A stretch of DNA of 11,182 nt from Parcubacteria group bacterium Gr01-1014_56 (GCA_007375995.1 VMFK01000026.1:1-11182), one strand, 5' to 3'; positions 1 through 4,756 are shown, numbered from the stretch's first letter. Notes: a model not told the origin generated them from the sequence alone. Numbers and translations: made by a program.

Positions 1-17
1 TTTGCTGAACCTCACTC

Positions 18-90
18 CCGCCCATAGCTCAGTTTGTAGAGCGGCTCCCTTTTAAGGAGAAGGTCCTAGGTTCGAATCCTAGTGGGCGGA
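18..90 (+). tRNA. tRNA-Lys (anticodon TTT)
   Basis: A cloverleaf can be drawn by hand: a 7-bp acceptor stem (CCGCCCA with TGGGCGG), discriminator A, D stem GCTC/GAGC, anticodon loop CTTTTAA with TTT at 51-53, and T stem CTAGG/CCTAG around TTCGAAT. CCA is not encoded. Two oddities are visible. The anticodon stem opens with a G-A mismatch (GCTCC against GGAGA). The D loop reads AGTTTGTA, so the usual G18-G19 pair is T-G. It reads AAA/AAG codons. The 3' end lies 5 bases from the stop codon of the convergent Doc-like gene. Confidence 0.95.
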
Positions 91-95
91 CAAGG

Positions 96-521
96 TTACG
101 ATGTGTGCTTCTTAATAAACTCTCGGATTTCAAATACTACCTCATCTTTCTTTTTAGGATCACTCGCAGCGATCCTTTTCGCAAATTCATAGAGCTCTAT
201 ATTCCCAACTTCTAAGTCGCGTCCATTCTCCCCCAGGAAATAATATAAAGTCACTACAGCGACCCTCTTATTTCCATTTTGGAAGGGATGGTTCTTTATC
301 ATGAAATAAAACAAGATAGCAGCTTTCGCATTGAAGGAAGGATATAGGCTTTTGTTTTGAAAAGTCTGAAAAGGTGTTTTAAGACAGCTTTCCAACCTGT
401 CAGGAAATCTTGTATCGAACGGGGGAATTGGCTCGGTTTGAGTCATCAGTTCCTGGGCTAAACTATGTGCGATGTATTGTATTTCAGCCAAGGTGGGTTT
501 TTTTAATGCAGGTCTTGCCAT
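96..521 (-). CDS. doc: Doc/Fic-family toxin-like protein
   Basis: A 141-residue protein of the Fic/Doc fold. The active-site motif HPFQNGNKR lies at residues 78-86, matching the family pattern HxFx(D/N)(A/G)NKR. The preceding helix (AAILFYFMIKN) is typical of death-on-curing proteins, and the length fits Doc (about 125-145 residues). Characterised Doc of phage P1 is a kinase that inactivates elongation factor Tu, while other Fic proteins AMP-ylate targets. Which reaction occurs here cannot be read from sequence. The gene starts 2 bases after the stop of the upstream HTH gene, so the pair is surely cotranscribed and probably works as toxin plus antitoxin. No Phd-type antitoxin is present. Its stop sits 5 bases from the 3' end of tRNA-Lys, and local base composition is more AT-rich than the rest of the window, both consistent with an acquired module. 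Confidence 0.87.
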   Translation of the reverse strand: MARPALKKPTLAEIQYIAHSLAQELMTQTEPIPPFDTRFPDRLESCLKTPFQTFQNKSLYPSFNAKAAILFYFMIKNHPFQNGNKRVAVVTLYYFLGENGRDLEVGNIELYEFAKRIAASDPKKKDEVVFEIREFIKKHTS

Positions 522-523
522 AC

Positions 524-793
524 TTATTCTCTGCCCAGACGACGCAACGCATCCCCGTATTTGACTACGGCTTTCTTTACTATTTTATCTATCTCATCTT
601 TCTTTTCTTGAGGTATAAAGGTTCCTATGGCAAGCCAAAACTCCTCTATAGGGATTGCGTAGTTACGACCTATCTTGAAAGCCTTAATTTTTCCTGATTT
701 TATTTTCTTAAATACAGCCACTCGACTAACGCCTAAAAGCTTAGCAAGTTCGCCGGTTGATATGTACTCGGGTTTCCTAGCTTTATTTGTCAT
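524..793 (-). CDS. Small HTH (excisionase/MerR-type) DNA-binding protein, putative antitoxin
   Basis: An 89-residue protein. Residues 10-55 form a winged helix of the excisionase/MerR type: an ISTGELAKLLGVSR recognition core, then KIKSGKIKAFKIGRNYAIP and an EEF ending typical of the HTH_17 family. The remaining 35 residues form a charged helical tail (KKDEIDKIVKKAVVKYGDALRRLGRE region) that could be the toxin-binding part; this is inference by analogy with other antitoxins. The gene lies directly upstream of the Doc-like gene with a 2-base gap. Its promoter carries palindromes that suit a dimeric repressor, so autoregulation of the pair is likely. No Shine-Dalgarno is visible before the ATG. 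An excisionase-like or plain regulatory role is the alternative. Confidence 0.82.
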   Translation of the reverse strand: MTNKARKPEYISTGELAKLLGVSRVAVFKKIKSGKIKAFKIGRNYAIPIEEFWLAIGTFIPQEKKDEIDKIVKKAVVKYGDALRRLGRE

Positions 794-803
794 AGTGTAA
801 TTA

Positions 804-821
804 GGTTAACATATGTTAACC
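804..821. promoter_or_regulatory. 18-bp perfect palindrome, candidate operator
   Basis: The sequence GGTTAACATATGTTAACC is a perfect 18-bp palindrome containing two GTTAAC hexamers. It lies 10 bases before the ATG of the HTH gene, just after the predicted transcription start on the minus strand. It is well placed to be the binding site of the HTH dimer. As RNA it would form a 7-bp hairpin with an AUAU loop in the short leader. Confidence 0.7.
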
Positions 822-830
822 AAAGGTACA

Positions 831-836
831 ATTATA
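831..836 (-). promoter_or_regulatory. -10 box of the HTH/doc operon
   Basis: On the minus strand this reads TATAAT, a perfect -10 hexamer. It would give a transcription start near 824 and a leader of about 30 bases before the ATG at 793. The -35 is weak (GTTATC at 17-bp spacing). The -10 box is flanked on both sides by GTTAAC palindromes, which suggests repression by occlusion. Confidence 0.6.
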
Positions 837-840
837 GACC

Positions 841-852
841 AAAGTTAACTTT
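841..852. promoter_or_regulatory. 12-bp palindrome with GTTAAC core, second candidate operator
   Basis: AAAGTTAACTTT is a perfect 12-bp palindrome sharing the GTTAAC core of the 18-bp site. It sits between the -10 box and the weak -35 of the HTH/doc promoter. A repressor bound here would block RNA polymerase. The shared core suggests that one protein recognises both sites. Confidence 0.55.
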
Positions 853-871
853 AGATAACTCAATTATCTAA
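851..871. repeat. Inverted repeat over the methyltransferase stop codon
   Basis: TTAGATAA and TTATCTAA form an 8-bp stem around a 5-base spacer. The left arm overlaps the 12-bp palindrome by two bases, and the right arm contains the stop codon of the SpoU gene. It is AT-rich and has no clean U-tract, so it is at best a weak terminator. It could also be a further operator half-site of the downstream promoter. Confidence 0.45.
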
Positions 872-1331
872 TCACGAAAAAAATCGCGATACCTGCTGCA
901 ACAGATACATTTAAACTCTCTTTTTTGCCGCGCATGGGGATCTCTACAATTTTGTCGCAGAGGGCGAGAGCTGGTTTGGAGAGGCCTCTCACCTCGTTGC
1001 CTAGGACAAGCGCGAGCGGTTTATTTTTTGGCGGTTTGAAGTCGAAGAGAGAAACGGATTTTTTGTCTTGCTCGACTGCAACGATGTAATACTTTTCTTT
1101 TTTTAGCTGTCTGATTGCGCTCACCAATGTTTTTGTTTGTACCCAAGGAATCGTTTTCTCCGCGCCGAGCGAAACTTTTGCAAAGTCTTTGCGCGGCATA
1201 CCAAACCGATCAATAGGGAGCGGTGTGTAGCCAGAGAGAATTATTTTTGTAACACCAGCAGCGTCCGCCGTGCGGAATATCGAACCGACATTATGTACGC
1301 TCCTGATATTATGGAGTATGAGTGCCTGCAT
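864..1331 (-). CDS. SpoU/TrmH-family (SPOUT) RNA 2'-O-methyltransferase
   Basis: A 155-residue protein with the three SPOUT motifs: NIRSVHNVGSIFRTADAAG (residues 8-26), LVLGNEVRGLS (108-118) and IPMRGKKESLNVSVAAGIA (131-149). The deep trefoil knot and S-adenosylmethionine site form from the last two. The length matches minimal members such as TrmL, with no separate RNA-binding domain. It should methylate a ribose in rRNA or tRNA; the exact target cannot be told. I chose the ATG that begins MQALILHNIRS because family members start a few residues before the first motif. An ATG five codons upstream and a longer open frame to 1418 exist, but the extension has no family character. It is oriented like the Doc pair, which has its own promoter. 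Confidence 0.9.
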   Translation of the reverse strand: MQALILHNIRSVHNVGSIFRTADAAGVTKIILSGYTPLPIDRFGMPRKDFAKVSLGAEKTIPWVQTKTLVSAIRQLKKEKYYIVAVEQDKKSVSLFDFKPPKNKPLALVLGNEVRGLSKPALALCDKIVEIPMRGKKESLNVSVAAGIAIFFVIR

Positions 1332-1369
1332 AGCTTGTCGCCGCATTTTGCTATATATTGCGTTTAGAT

Positions 1370-1383
1370 GCCACCGCGGTGGC
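1370..1383. promoter_or_regulatory. 14-bp GC-rich palindrome in a divergent intergenic region
   Basis: GCCACCGCGGTGGC is a perfect palindrome. It lies between the start of the minus-strand methyltransferase gene and the start of the small plus-strand gene, the expected place for a shared operator. No promoter hexamers stand out around it. Confidence 0.4.
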
Positions 1384-1401
1384 CAAATCGGGAGAAGTAA
1401 A

Positions 1402-1530
1402 ATGCCGGATCCATTCAAACTGCTTCATGAGAGTGTTGGACTTTGGCCGACCTCAGACTTACCAACTGAGCCGCTTACGCGCGTCCTCCAACATCTTAGG
1501 CAAGCGGGTGAACCGCGACTCTACGTATAA
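1402..1530 (+). CDS. Small hypothetical protein, frame A (42 aa)
   Basis: This 42-residue frame begins MPDPFKLLHESVGLW. It is preceded by GGAGAAG five bases before the ATG, the clearest Shine-Dalgarno in the window. I do not recognise it. It overlaps a second open frame (+1) that continues to a stop inside a strong terminator, so the two may be one gene. A +1 shift at CTT-AGG-C (1495-1501) would give a 70-residue protein using the start of this frame and the end of the other. Possible explanations are two overlapping small genes, a sequencing indel, a decayed gene or programmed frameshifting. The good ribosome site and the terminator argue that the region is transcribed and translated. Confidence 0.4.
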   Translation: MPDPFKLLHESVGLWPTSDLPTEPLTRVLQHLRQAGEPRLYV

Positions 1531-1615
1531 GCGTTATGATGCTGAGTCGCTCAAACTAGCCGAGCAGATTTTGGCCGAATGCCGTGCGGCAACAGGTGCA
1601 CGTTCCCCAAAGTAG
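1427..1615 (+). CDS. Small hypothetical protein, frame B (62 aa if it starts here)
   Basis: This open frame ends in a predicted amphipathic helix (YDAESLKLAEQILAE) and a basic tail, with its stop codon in the loop of the following terminator hairpin. The ATG at 1427 has no ribosome-binding site, so translation more likely enters from the upstream overlapping frame by a +1 shift, or the true gene contains an indel. Codon choice in the last 110 bases looks protein-coding. The family is not recognised, and the context (between a methyltransferase and a DoxX gene on the other strand) gives no functional hint. Confidence 0.4.
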   Translation: MRVLDFGRPQTYQLSRLRASSNILGKRVNRDSTYKRYDAESLKLAEQILAECRAATGARSPK

Positions 1616-1637
1616 GGGGGACGTGCTTTTTCTTTTT
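1599..1637 (+). terminator. Strong intrinsic terminator of the small plus-strand gene
   Basis: A 10-bp stem (CACGTTCCCC with GGGGGACGTG, one G-T wobble) encloses a 7-base loop and is followed by CTTTTTCTTTTT on the plus strand. The T-tract exists only in this direction, so it ends a plus-strand transcript coming from the small gene. It overlaps the stop codon of frame B and the last bases of the convergent DoxX gene. Confidence 0.82.
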
Positions 1638-2034
1638 AGAGAGGCAAATCAAACGCAAATGCGCCGGCACCGGTTAGGAGGAGCGAGAGGAGGATAAGAA
1701 GCAAAAGTGCACTTGTGCCACGCGAGACTGGTACCCATGCAGAATATGTATGTGCGAATATAAGCTGTTTCAGCGCAACAATGCTCCCCAAAACTGCTGC
1801 GATCTGAGTGTAGTACCCAAAGAAGAGCGCTACTGCTATTGCCGCCTCGACGATGATTTTAACCCACACTACCGCACCCACAGTGCCGATAATCGGGAAA
1901 TTTGTTTTAGCGAGTTCTTCTTTTCTGCGAAATTGTATTGCTACGATATAGAGCAACACACACGCCGCGGCGACACGCAGGAGTGTTGGCGCAAAAAAAC
2001 CGTATATAAGTAATGAGGGGAATGGGTTAAGCAT
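1636..2034 (-). CDS. DoxX-family integral membrane protein
   Basis: A 132-residue protein with four hydrophobic segments at roughly residues 13-33, 49-72, 77-92 and 104-128. The pattern RVAAACVLLYIVAIQF, then VVWVKIIVEAAIAVALFFGYYTQ, then ALKQLIFA, matches the four-helix DoxX family. Family members act in the cytoplasmic membrane, some with redox or quinone-linked oxidoreductase systems; the specific role here is unknown. It is the last gene of the ruvA-mur operon and starts 3 bases after the stop of the small membrane protein, so it is translated from the same message. Confidence in the family is good, in function low. Confidence 0.78.
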   Translation of the reverse strand: MLNPFPSLLIYGFFAPTLLRVAAACVLLYIVAIQFRRKEELAKTNFPIIGTVGAVVWVKIIVEAAIAVALFFGYYTQIAAVLGSIVALKQLIFAHTYSAWVPVSRGTSALLLLILLSLLLTGAGAFAFDLPL

Positions 2035-2037
2035 AGA

Positions 2038-2217
2038 TTATTGTGGGCCGTAACCGCCTCCGGGCCCCACTGGTGCTGGCGGAGCAAGGAACACTCCCGT
2101 GAGGTCAGCATTTTTATACGCGCCACTCGCAAACCAGAGCCCTACTAATATTGCCATTACTCCAAGCACTAACCAAAGCATTTTCATTGGGTCTCCTTTT
2201 TCTTTTTCGTCTGCCAT
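2038..2217 (-). CDS. 59-residue single-TM protein with Pro/Gly-rich tail
   Basis: This short frame lies between the Mur ligase and DoxX genes, with 3-base gaps on each side. It reads: charged N-terminus (MADEKEKGDP), one membrane helix (LWLVLGVMAILVGLWFAS, about residues 14-31), then a tail ending in LAPPAPVGPGGGYGPQ. Topology is probably N-in with a short extracytoplasmic tail. I chose the ATG just after the ligase stop because of the operon spacing and because a charged leader followed by one helix is a coherent design. An internal ATG at residue 11 (position 2187) has a better Shine-Dalgarno (GGAG, 5 bases away) and would give 49 residues. Function is unknown. Coexpression with a peptidoglycan ligase suggests an envelope role, but this is inference. 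Confidence 0.65.
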   Translation of the reverse strand: MADEKEKGDPMKMLWLVLGVMAILVGLWFASGAYKNADLTGVFLAPPAPVGPGGGYGPQ

Positions 2218-2220
2218 TGG

Positions 2221-3468
2221 TTAATAATACCCCAACTTTTTTAACTCTTCCTCAGCAACTTTTTTATCGCTCCACTCCTGCTTTGTGCCTCCGGGGCCCA
2301 TGATATACGGGTCGGTCCCTTTGCCGGTAATTAAAACCGCCCACCCGGGCTTGGCGAGGCTAAGCGCCTCTTTGATCGCGGCGCGGCGGTCCATAACTAC
2401 CTTTGGCGAGCGCGTTTTAATTCCTGAGGCGACTTCGTCGATTATTTTCTGCGGGTCTTCGTCATAGGGGTCCTCGTTTGTGAGAACAATGGCGCTTGCG
2501 TACTCGTCGGCGACTTTGCCCATTGCTGGGCGCTTCCCTCGGTCGCGCCCGCCACCGGTTGAGCCAAAGAGCGCCACGATCGGCCGCTCCTTGTAGGTCT
2601 CGTAGAGTGCGCGCAAGGAGTCTGCAGTGTGGGCGTAGTCGACCACGACTAAAAATGGCTGGTTTAAATTTATGCGCTCTGCGCGGCCAGCAATAGGCGC
2701 GTGGCGCTCAAGCGCATGCTTCATAACATTGAGCGGTATATTGAGAGCCTCACCAAGCGCAAGTGCCGCAAGAATGTTTTTGAGATTAAAAAGCCCTGGC
2801 AGAGGCACACTAAAGAGCTCGCCCTTTTTAAACACAAACCGCACGCCTAAGTCGTCTGTACTGTAGGGCTCGGCGTCTTTGAGCGAGAAGGGGACCTTAT
2901 GCTCAACAGCAGTGTCTAAAAATTGTTTACCGTACTCGTCGTCGGCATTAGCGATTATGTAACGTGGTCGTTTAGGCGACTGCTCGAGATGTTTTGCGAG
3001 TGAGAGTTTTGCCGCAACATAATTCTCGAGCCCACCGTGCGACTCGATATGCTCAGGCGAGAGGTTGGTGAAGACAAGTGCATCAAGCTCAACCCCTTTG
3101 TGGCGAAATTGTTTTGCGCCCTCCGAGGTCATCTCAATGACCGCGTGCGTGCACCCCGCCTTAACCGCTTTGCGTAAAAATTGCTGCAAGAAAAATCTCC
3201 CCGGCATGGTCATCTTAAATAAATTTCGCTCGCTCTCATTGCCAATAGTAAAGCGGATAGTGCTTGCAGTAGCGACGGTGTAGCCCGCCTCCATGAGGAT
3301 ACTCCGGACAAGTTCGACCACCGAGGATTTGCCCTTGGTGCCCGTGACCGCGATCATAAAAAGTTTTTTAGATGGAAACCAATAGACAAGAGCGCCCAAG
3401 GTCGCAAGCAGGTAGTGGTAGAGGTCAAGGATGGGTGAGGGGAGTAGAGAGCGCAAAAACTGTTTCAT
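2221..3468 (-). CDS. MurE-like Mur ligase lacking the N-terminal UDP-binding domain
   Basis: A 415-residue ATP-dependent amide ligase. Visible motifs are the P-loop GTKGKSS (residues 43-49), the candidate carbamylated lysine in NYVAAKLSL (K154), VVVDYAHTADSL (from 274) and FGSTGGGRDRGKRPAMG (301-317). These match MurE, which adds the third amino acid to UDP-MurNAc-dipeptide. Two features depart from MurE. The roughly 90-residue N-terminal domain that binds the UDP end is missing, replaced by about 40 residues with a hydrophobic stretch (13-31). The amino-acid-recognition motif DNPR is replaced by EDPY within TNEDPYDEDP. The substrate therefore cannot be assumed. I chose the ATG 4 bases after the ruvA stop; an in-frame TTG eight codons upstream, inside ruvA, is the alternative. 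Gene order and spacing show an operon with ruvA, the small TM gene and DoxX. Confidence 0.85.
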   Translation of the reverse strand: MKQFLRSLLPSPILDLYHYLLATLGALVYWFPSKKLFMIAVTGTKGKSSVVELVRSILMEAGYTVATASTIRFTIGNESERNLFKMTMPGRFFLQQFLRKAVKAGCTHAVIEMTSEGAKQFRHKGVELDALVFTNLSPEHIESHGGLENYVAAKLSLAKHLEQSPKRPRYIIANADDEYGKQFLDTAVEHKVPFSLKDAEPYSTDDLGVRFVFKKGELFSVPLPGLFNLKNILAALALGEALNIPLNVMKHALERHAPIAGRAERINLNQPFLVVVDYAHTADSLRALYETYKERPIVALFGSTGGGRDRGKRPAMGKVADEYASAIVLTNEDPYDEDPQKIIDEVASGIKTRSPKVVMDRRAAIKEALSLAKPGWAVLITGKGTDPYIMGPGGTKQEWSDKKVAEEELKKLGYY

Positions 3469-3472
3469 ACTG

Positions 3473-4057
3473 TTACGATGATTTTTTACCAAGATATTTG
3501 AGCGCGGCCGAAATACGCTCGCTCACTCCGCTTGCTCCTTTTATTTCTTTTATTGCTCGGCGCGACTCGCTAGCGCTGTAGCCGAGCGCCATGAGCGCCT
3601 CTATAACCTCGCCGTCCTCGCCCATGCCTACTGCCTCGCCGCGCGCCGCCGCCTGGTCGGCCAGTTTGTCGCGCAGCTCAACTACGATACGCTCTGCGCT
3701 TTTTTTGCCGATGCCAAAGACCTTGGTTAACATCGAGTTGTCTCCTGCGGCTATTGAGCGCTTGAGTGTTGGAGTGTCAGCGACGTTGAGTATCCCGAGC
3801 GCTGAGCGCGGCCCGATACCCGAGATGCCGATCAATTGTTTAAAAAAGGAGAGGTCTTCGTGGCTTAAAAAGCCGTAGAGGTCCAAAGCATCTTCTCTAA
3901 CCGCGGTGTGTATAAAAAGAGAAGCCGCTGGGTTTGATTGGATAGAAACAAGTACACTGAGCGGCACATAGACTGCGTAGCCGACACCACTAACCATAAG
4001 TATTGCCGCGCCGTCGGGGTGAGTGCCGCTGAATGTCCCTTCGAGTTTGCCAATCAT
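3473..4057 (-). CDS. ruvA: Holliday junction branch migration protein RuvA
   Basis: RuvA binds four-way DNA junctions as a tetramer and loads the RuvB motor during recombinational repair. The 194-residue product has normal length and all three domains: an OB-fold beginning MIGKLEGTFS, with the strand MVSGVGYAVYVPLS (21-34); two helix-hairpin-helix motifs, GISGIGPRSALGIL (77-90) and VFGIGKKSAERIVVEL (113-128); and the C-terminal RuvB-binding domain (about 150-190, VIEALMALGYSASESRRAI). RuvB and RuvC are not in the window. It is the first gene of the minus-strand operon and diverges from rpsT across only 24 bases, so the two promoters must overlap. TATAAA lies 3 bases before its ATG. Confidence 0.96.
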   Translation of the reverse strand: MIGKLEGTFSGTHPDGAAILMVSGVGYAVYVPLSVLVSIQSNPAASLFIHTAVREDALDLYGFLSHEDLSFFKQLIGISGIGPRSALGILNVADTPTLKRSIAAGDNSMLTKVFGIGKKSAERIVVELRDKLADQAAARGEAVGMGEDGEVIEALMALGYSASESRRAIKEIKGASGVSERISAALKYLGKKSS

Positions 4058-4065
4058 ACATTTAT

Positions 4066-4075
4066 AGAGTACTCT
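4066..4075. promoter_or_regulatory. 10-bp palindrome in the ruvA/rpsT divergent region
   Basis: AGAGTACTCT is a perfect palindrome in the 24-base gap between the ruvA and rpsT start codons. TTTATA/TATAGA beside it could act as a -10 box in either direction. The gap is too short for two separate promoters, so regulation of the two genes is probably linked. Short palindromes can arise by chance. Confidence 0.3.
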
Positions 4076-4081
4076 TCCTCC

Positions 4082-4327
4082 ATGGCAATTACCACATCAG
4101 CCAAAAAAGCACACCGCCAAAGCATCCGTCGCAAAAAACTCAATGACACTAGGCGCTTGGCTGTGCGTGGTGCAATTAAAGTTGCGCGCGCCGCAAAGAA
4201 GGGCGACACCAAGACATTGGCTCTTGCCTATAAGGCAATCGACAAAGCGGTTAAGCGCGGGCTCATAACTAAAGGCGCCGCAGCCCGGCGCAAGTCAAAA
4301 CTTGCGCGCATGCTTAACGCAAAATAA
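4082..4327 (+). CDS. rpsT: 30S ribosomal protein S20
   Basis: S20 is a primary binder of the 5' domain of 16S rRNA and helps early small-subunit assembly. The 81-residue product is all-helical and very basic, beginning MAITTSAKKAHRQS. It has the family pattern of an SAKKAHRQSIRRKKLN helix followed by KAVKRGLITKGAAARRKSKL near the C-terminus. Length is normal to slightly short (usual 85-90). No Shine-Dalgarno precedes the ATG, and the leader is at most a few bases. tRNA-Arg(CCG) follows 21 bases downstream with no terminator between, so the two are probably on one transcript. Confidence 0.95.
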   Translation: MAITTSAKKAHRQSIRRKKLNDTRRLAVRGAIKVARAAKKGDTKTLALAYKAIDKAVKRGLITKGAAARRKSKLARMLNAK

Positions 4328-4348
4328 TTTTAGCGTCGCACAGTTGAG

Positions 4349-4420
4349 CCTCTCGTAGTCCAATGGATAGAACACCTCCCTCCGAAGGAGGAGATGCAGG
4401 TTCGATTCCTGCCGAGAGGA
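4349..4420 (+). tRNA. tRNA-Arg (anticodon CCG)
   Basis: The acceptor CCTCTCG pairs with CGAGAGG, with discriminator A. The anticodon stem CCTCC/GGAGG holds the loop CTCCGAA with CCG at 4382-4384. The T stem GCAGG/CCTGC holds TTCGATT. The D stem GTCC/GAAC has one C-A mismatch. CCA is not encoded. It decodes CGG. The downstream 130 bases contain an inverted partial copy of this gene. Confidence 0.93.
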
Positions 4421-4443
4421 TAGGAGCGAAGCGAAAGACGATA

Positions 4444-4550
4444 CGGCAGGAATCGAACCGGAAAGGGGTCGGGGAAACTCTAGTTTCCCCGTGGAGGAAG
4501 GATTCGGAAAACCGAGGGTTTCCGAGGAGTGAGATATCCGGTCGAGAGGA
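4444..4550. repeat. Inverted, rearranged partial copy of tRNA-Arg(CCG)
   Basis: Bases 4444-4459 are the exact reverse complement of 4399-4414, the T arm and part of the acceptor of the adjacent tRNA. Further on, TATCC (4535-4539) is antisense to GGATA of the D loop, in the order expected for an antisense copy. GAGAGGA (4544-4550) resembles the tRNA 3' end and reads in the sense direction. The middle, where the anticodon arm would be, is replaced by two hairpins: a 9-bp one at 4471-4490 and a 6-bp one at 4505-4524. It may be a decayed inverted duplication. It is not a functional tRNA on either strand. Confidence 0.5.
4471..4490. repeat. Perfect 9-bp hairpin
   Basis: GGGGAAACT and AGTTTCCCC flank a CT spacer. 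The stem is GC-capped and very stable, but no T-tract follows on either strand, so it is not a standard intrinsic terminator. It lies within the inverted tRNA-like tract. Confidence 0.6.
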
Positions 4551-4564
4551 CACGGTTTTGTTTC

Positions 4565-4643
4565 TTGGTGCACTGTCTCGCCTCTAGACGAGGCTCCCAG
4601 TACACACCAAAAATATAGTCGCTTTGCTTCTTATTTTTGGGTG
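4565..4643. repeat. Two mutually exclusive hairpins before tRNA-Arg(GCG)
   Basis: Hairpin 1 (4565-4610) pairs TTGGTG with CACCAA, ACTG with CAGT, and GCCTC with GAGGC around TAGAC. Hairpin 2 (4605-4643) pairs the same CACCAA, extended to CACCAAAAATA, with TATTTTTGGGTG, with one bulged G. Both use 4605-4610, so only one can form at a time. In minus-strand sense hairpin 2 directly follows the tRNA-Arg(GCG) 3' end and could be its processing or termination signal. Confidence 0.45.
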
Positions 4644-4713
4644 CTCCCGGTAGGAATCGAACCTACATCGCAAGCTCCGCAAGCTTGCGTCCTATCCATT
4701 GAACGACGGGAGC
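4642..4713 (-). tRNA. tRNA-Arg (anticodon GCG)
   Basis: Read on the minus strand: acceptor GCTCCCG/CGGGAGC with discriminator A, D stem GTTC/GGAC with loop AATGGATA, anticodon stem CAAGC/GCTTG with loop TTGCGGA, and T loop TTCGATT. The anticodon is GCG (4678-4680), for CGC/CGU. Most bacteria use ACG, deaminated to inosine, for this box, so a genomically encoded GCG is unusual. CCA is not encoded. The gene is convergent with tRNA-Arg(CCG). Confidence 0.92.
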
Positions 4714-4756
4714 CGCTCATACGCCTTTTGAGCTTACAGCCAAATGCGAGAAATTT

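Noticed and set aside
1332..1418. N-terminal extension of the SpoU methyltransferase
   Set aside because: The extra residues have no SPOUT character and run through the palindrome in the divergent intergenic region.
4295..4573. Open frames on the minus strand across tRNA-Arg(CCG) containing RQESNLHLLLRRE-like sequence
   Set aside because: This is the well-known false protein produced by translating the antisense of a tRNA-Arg gene.
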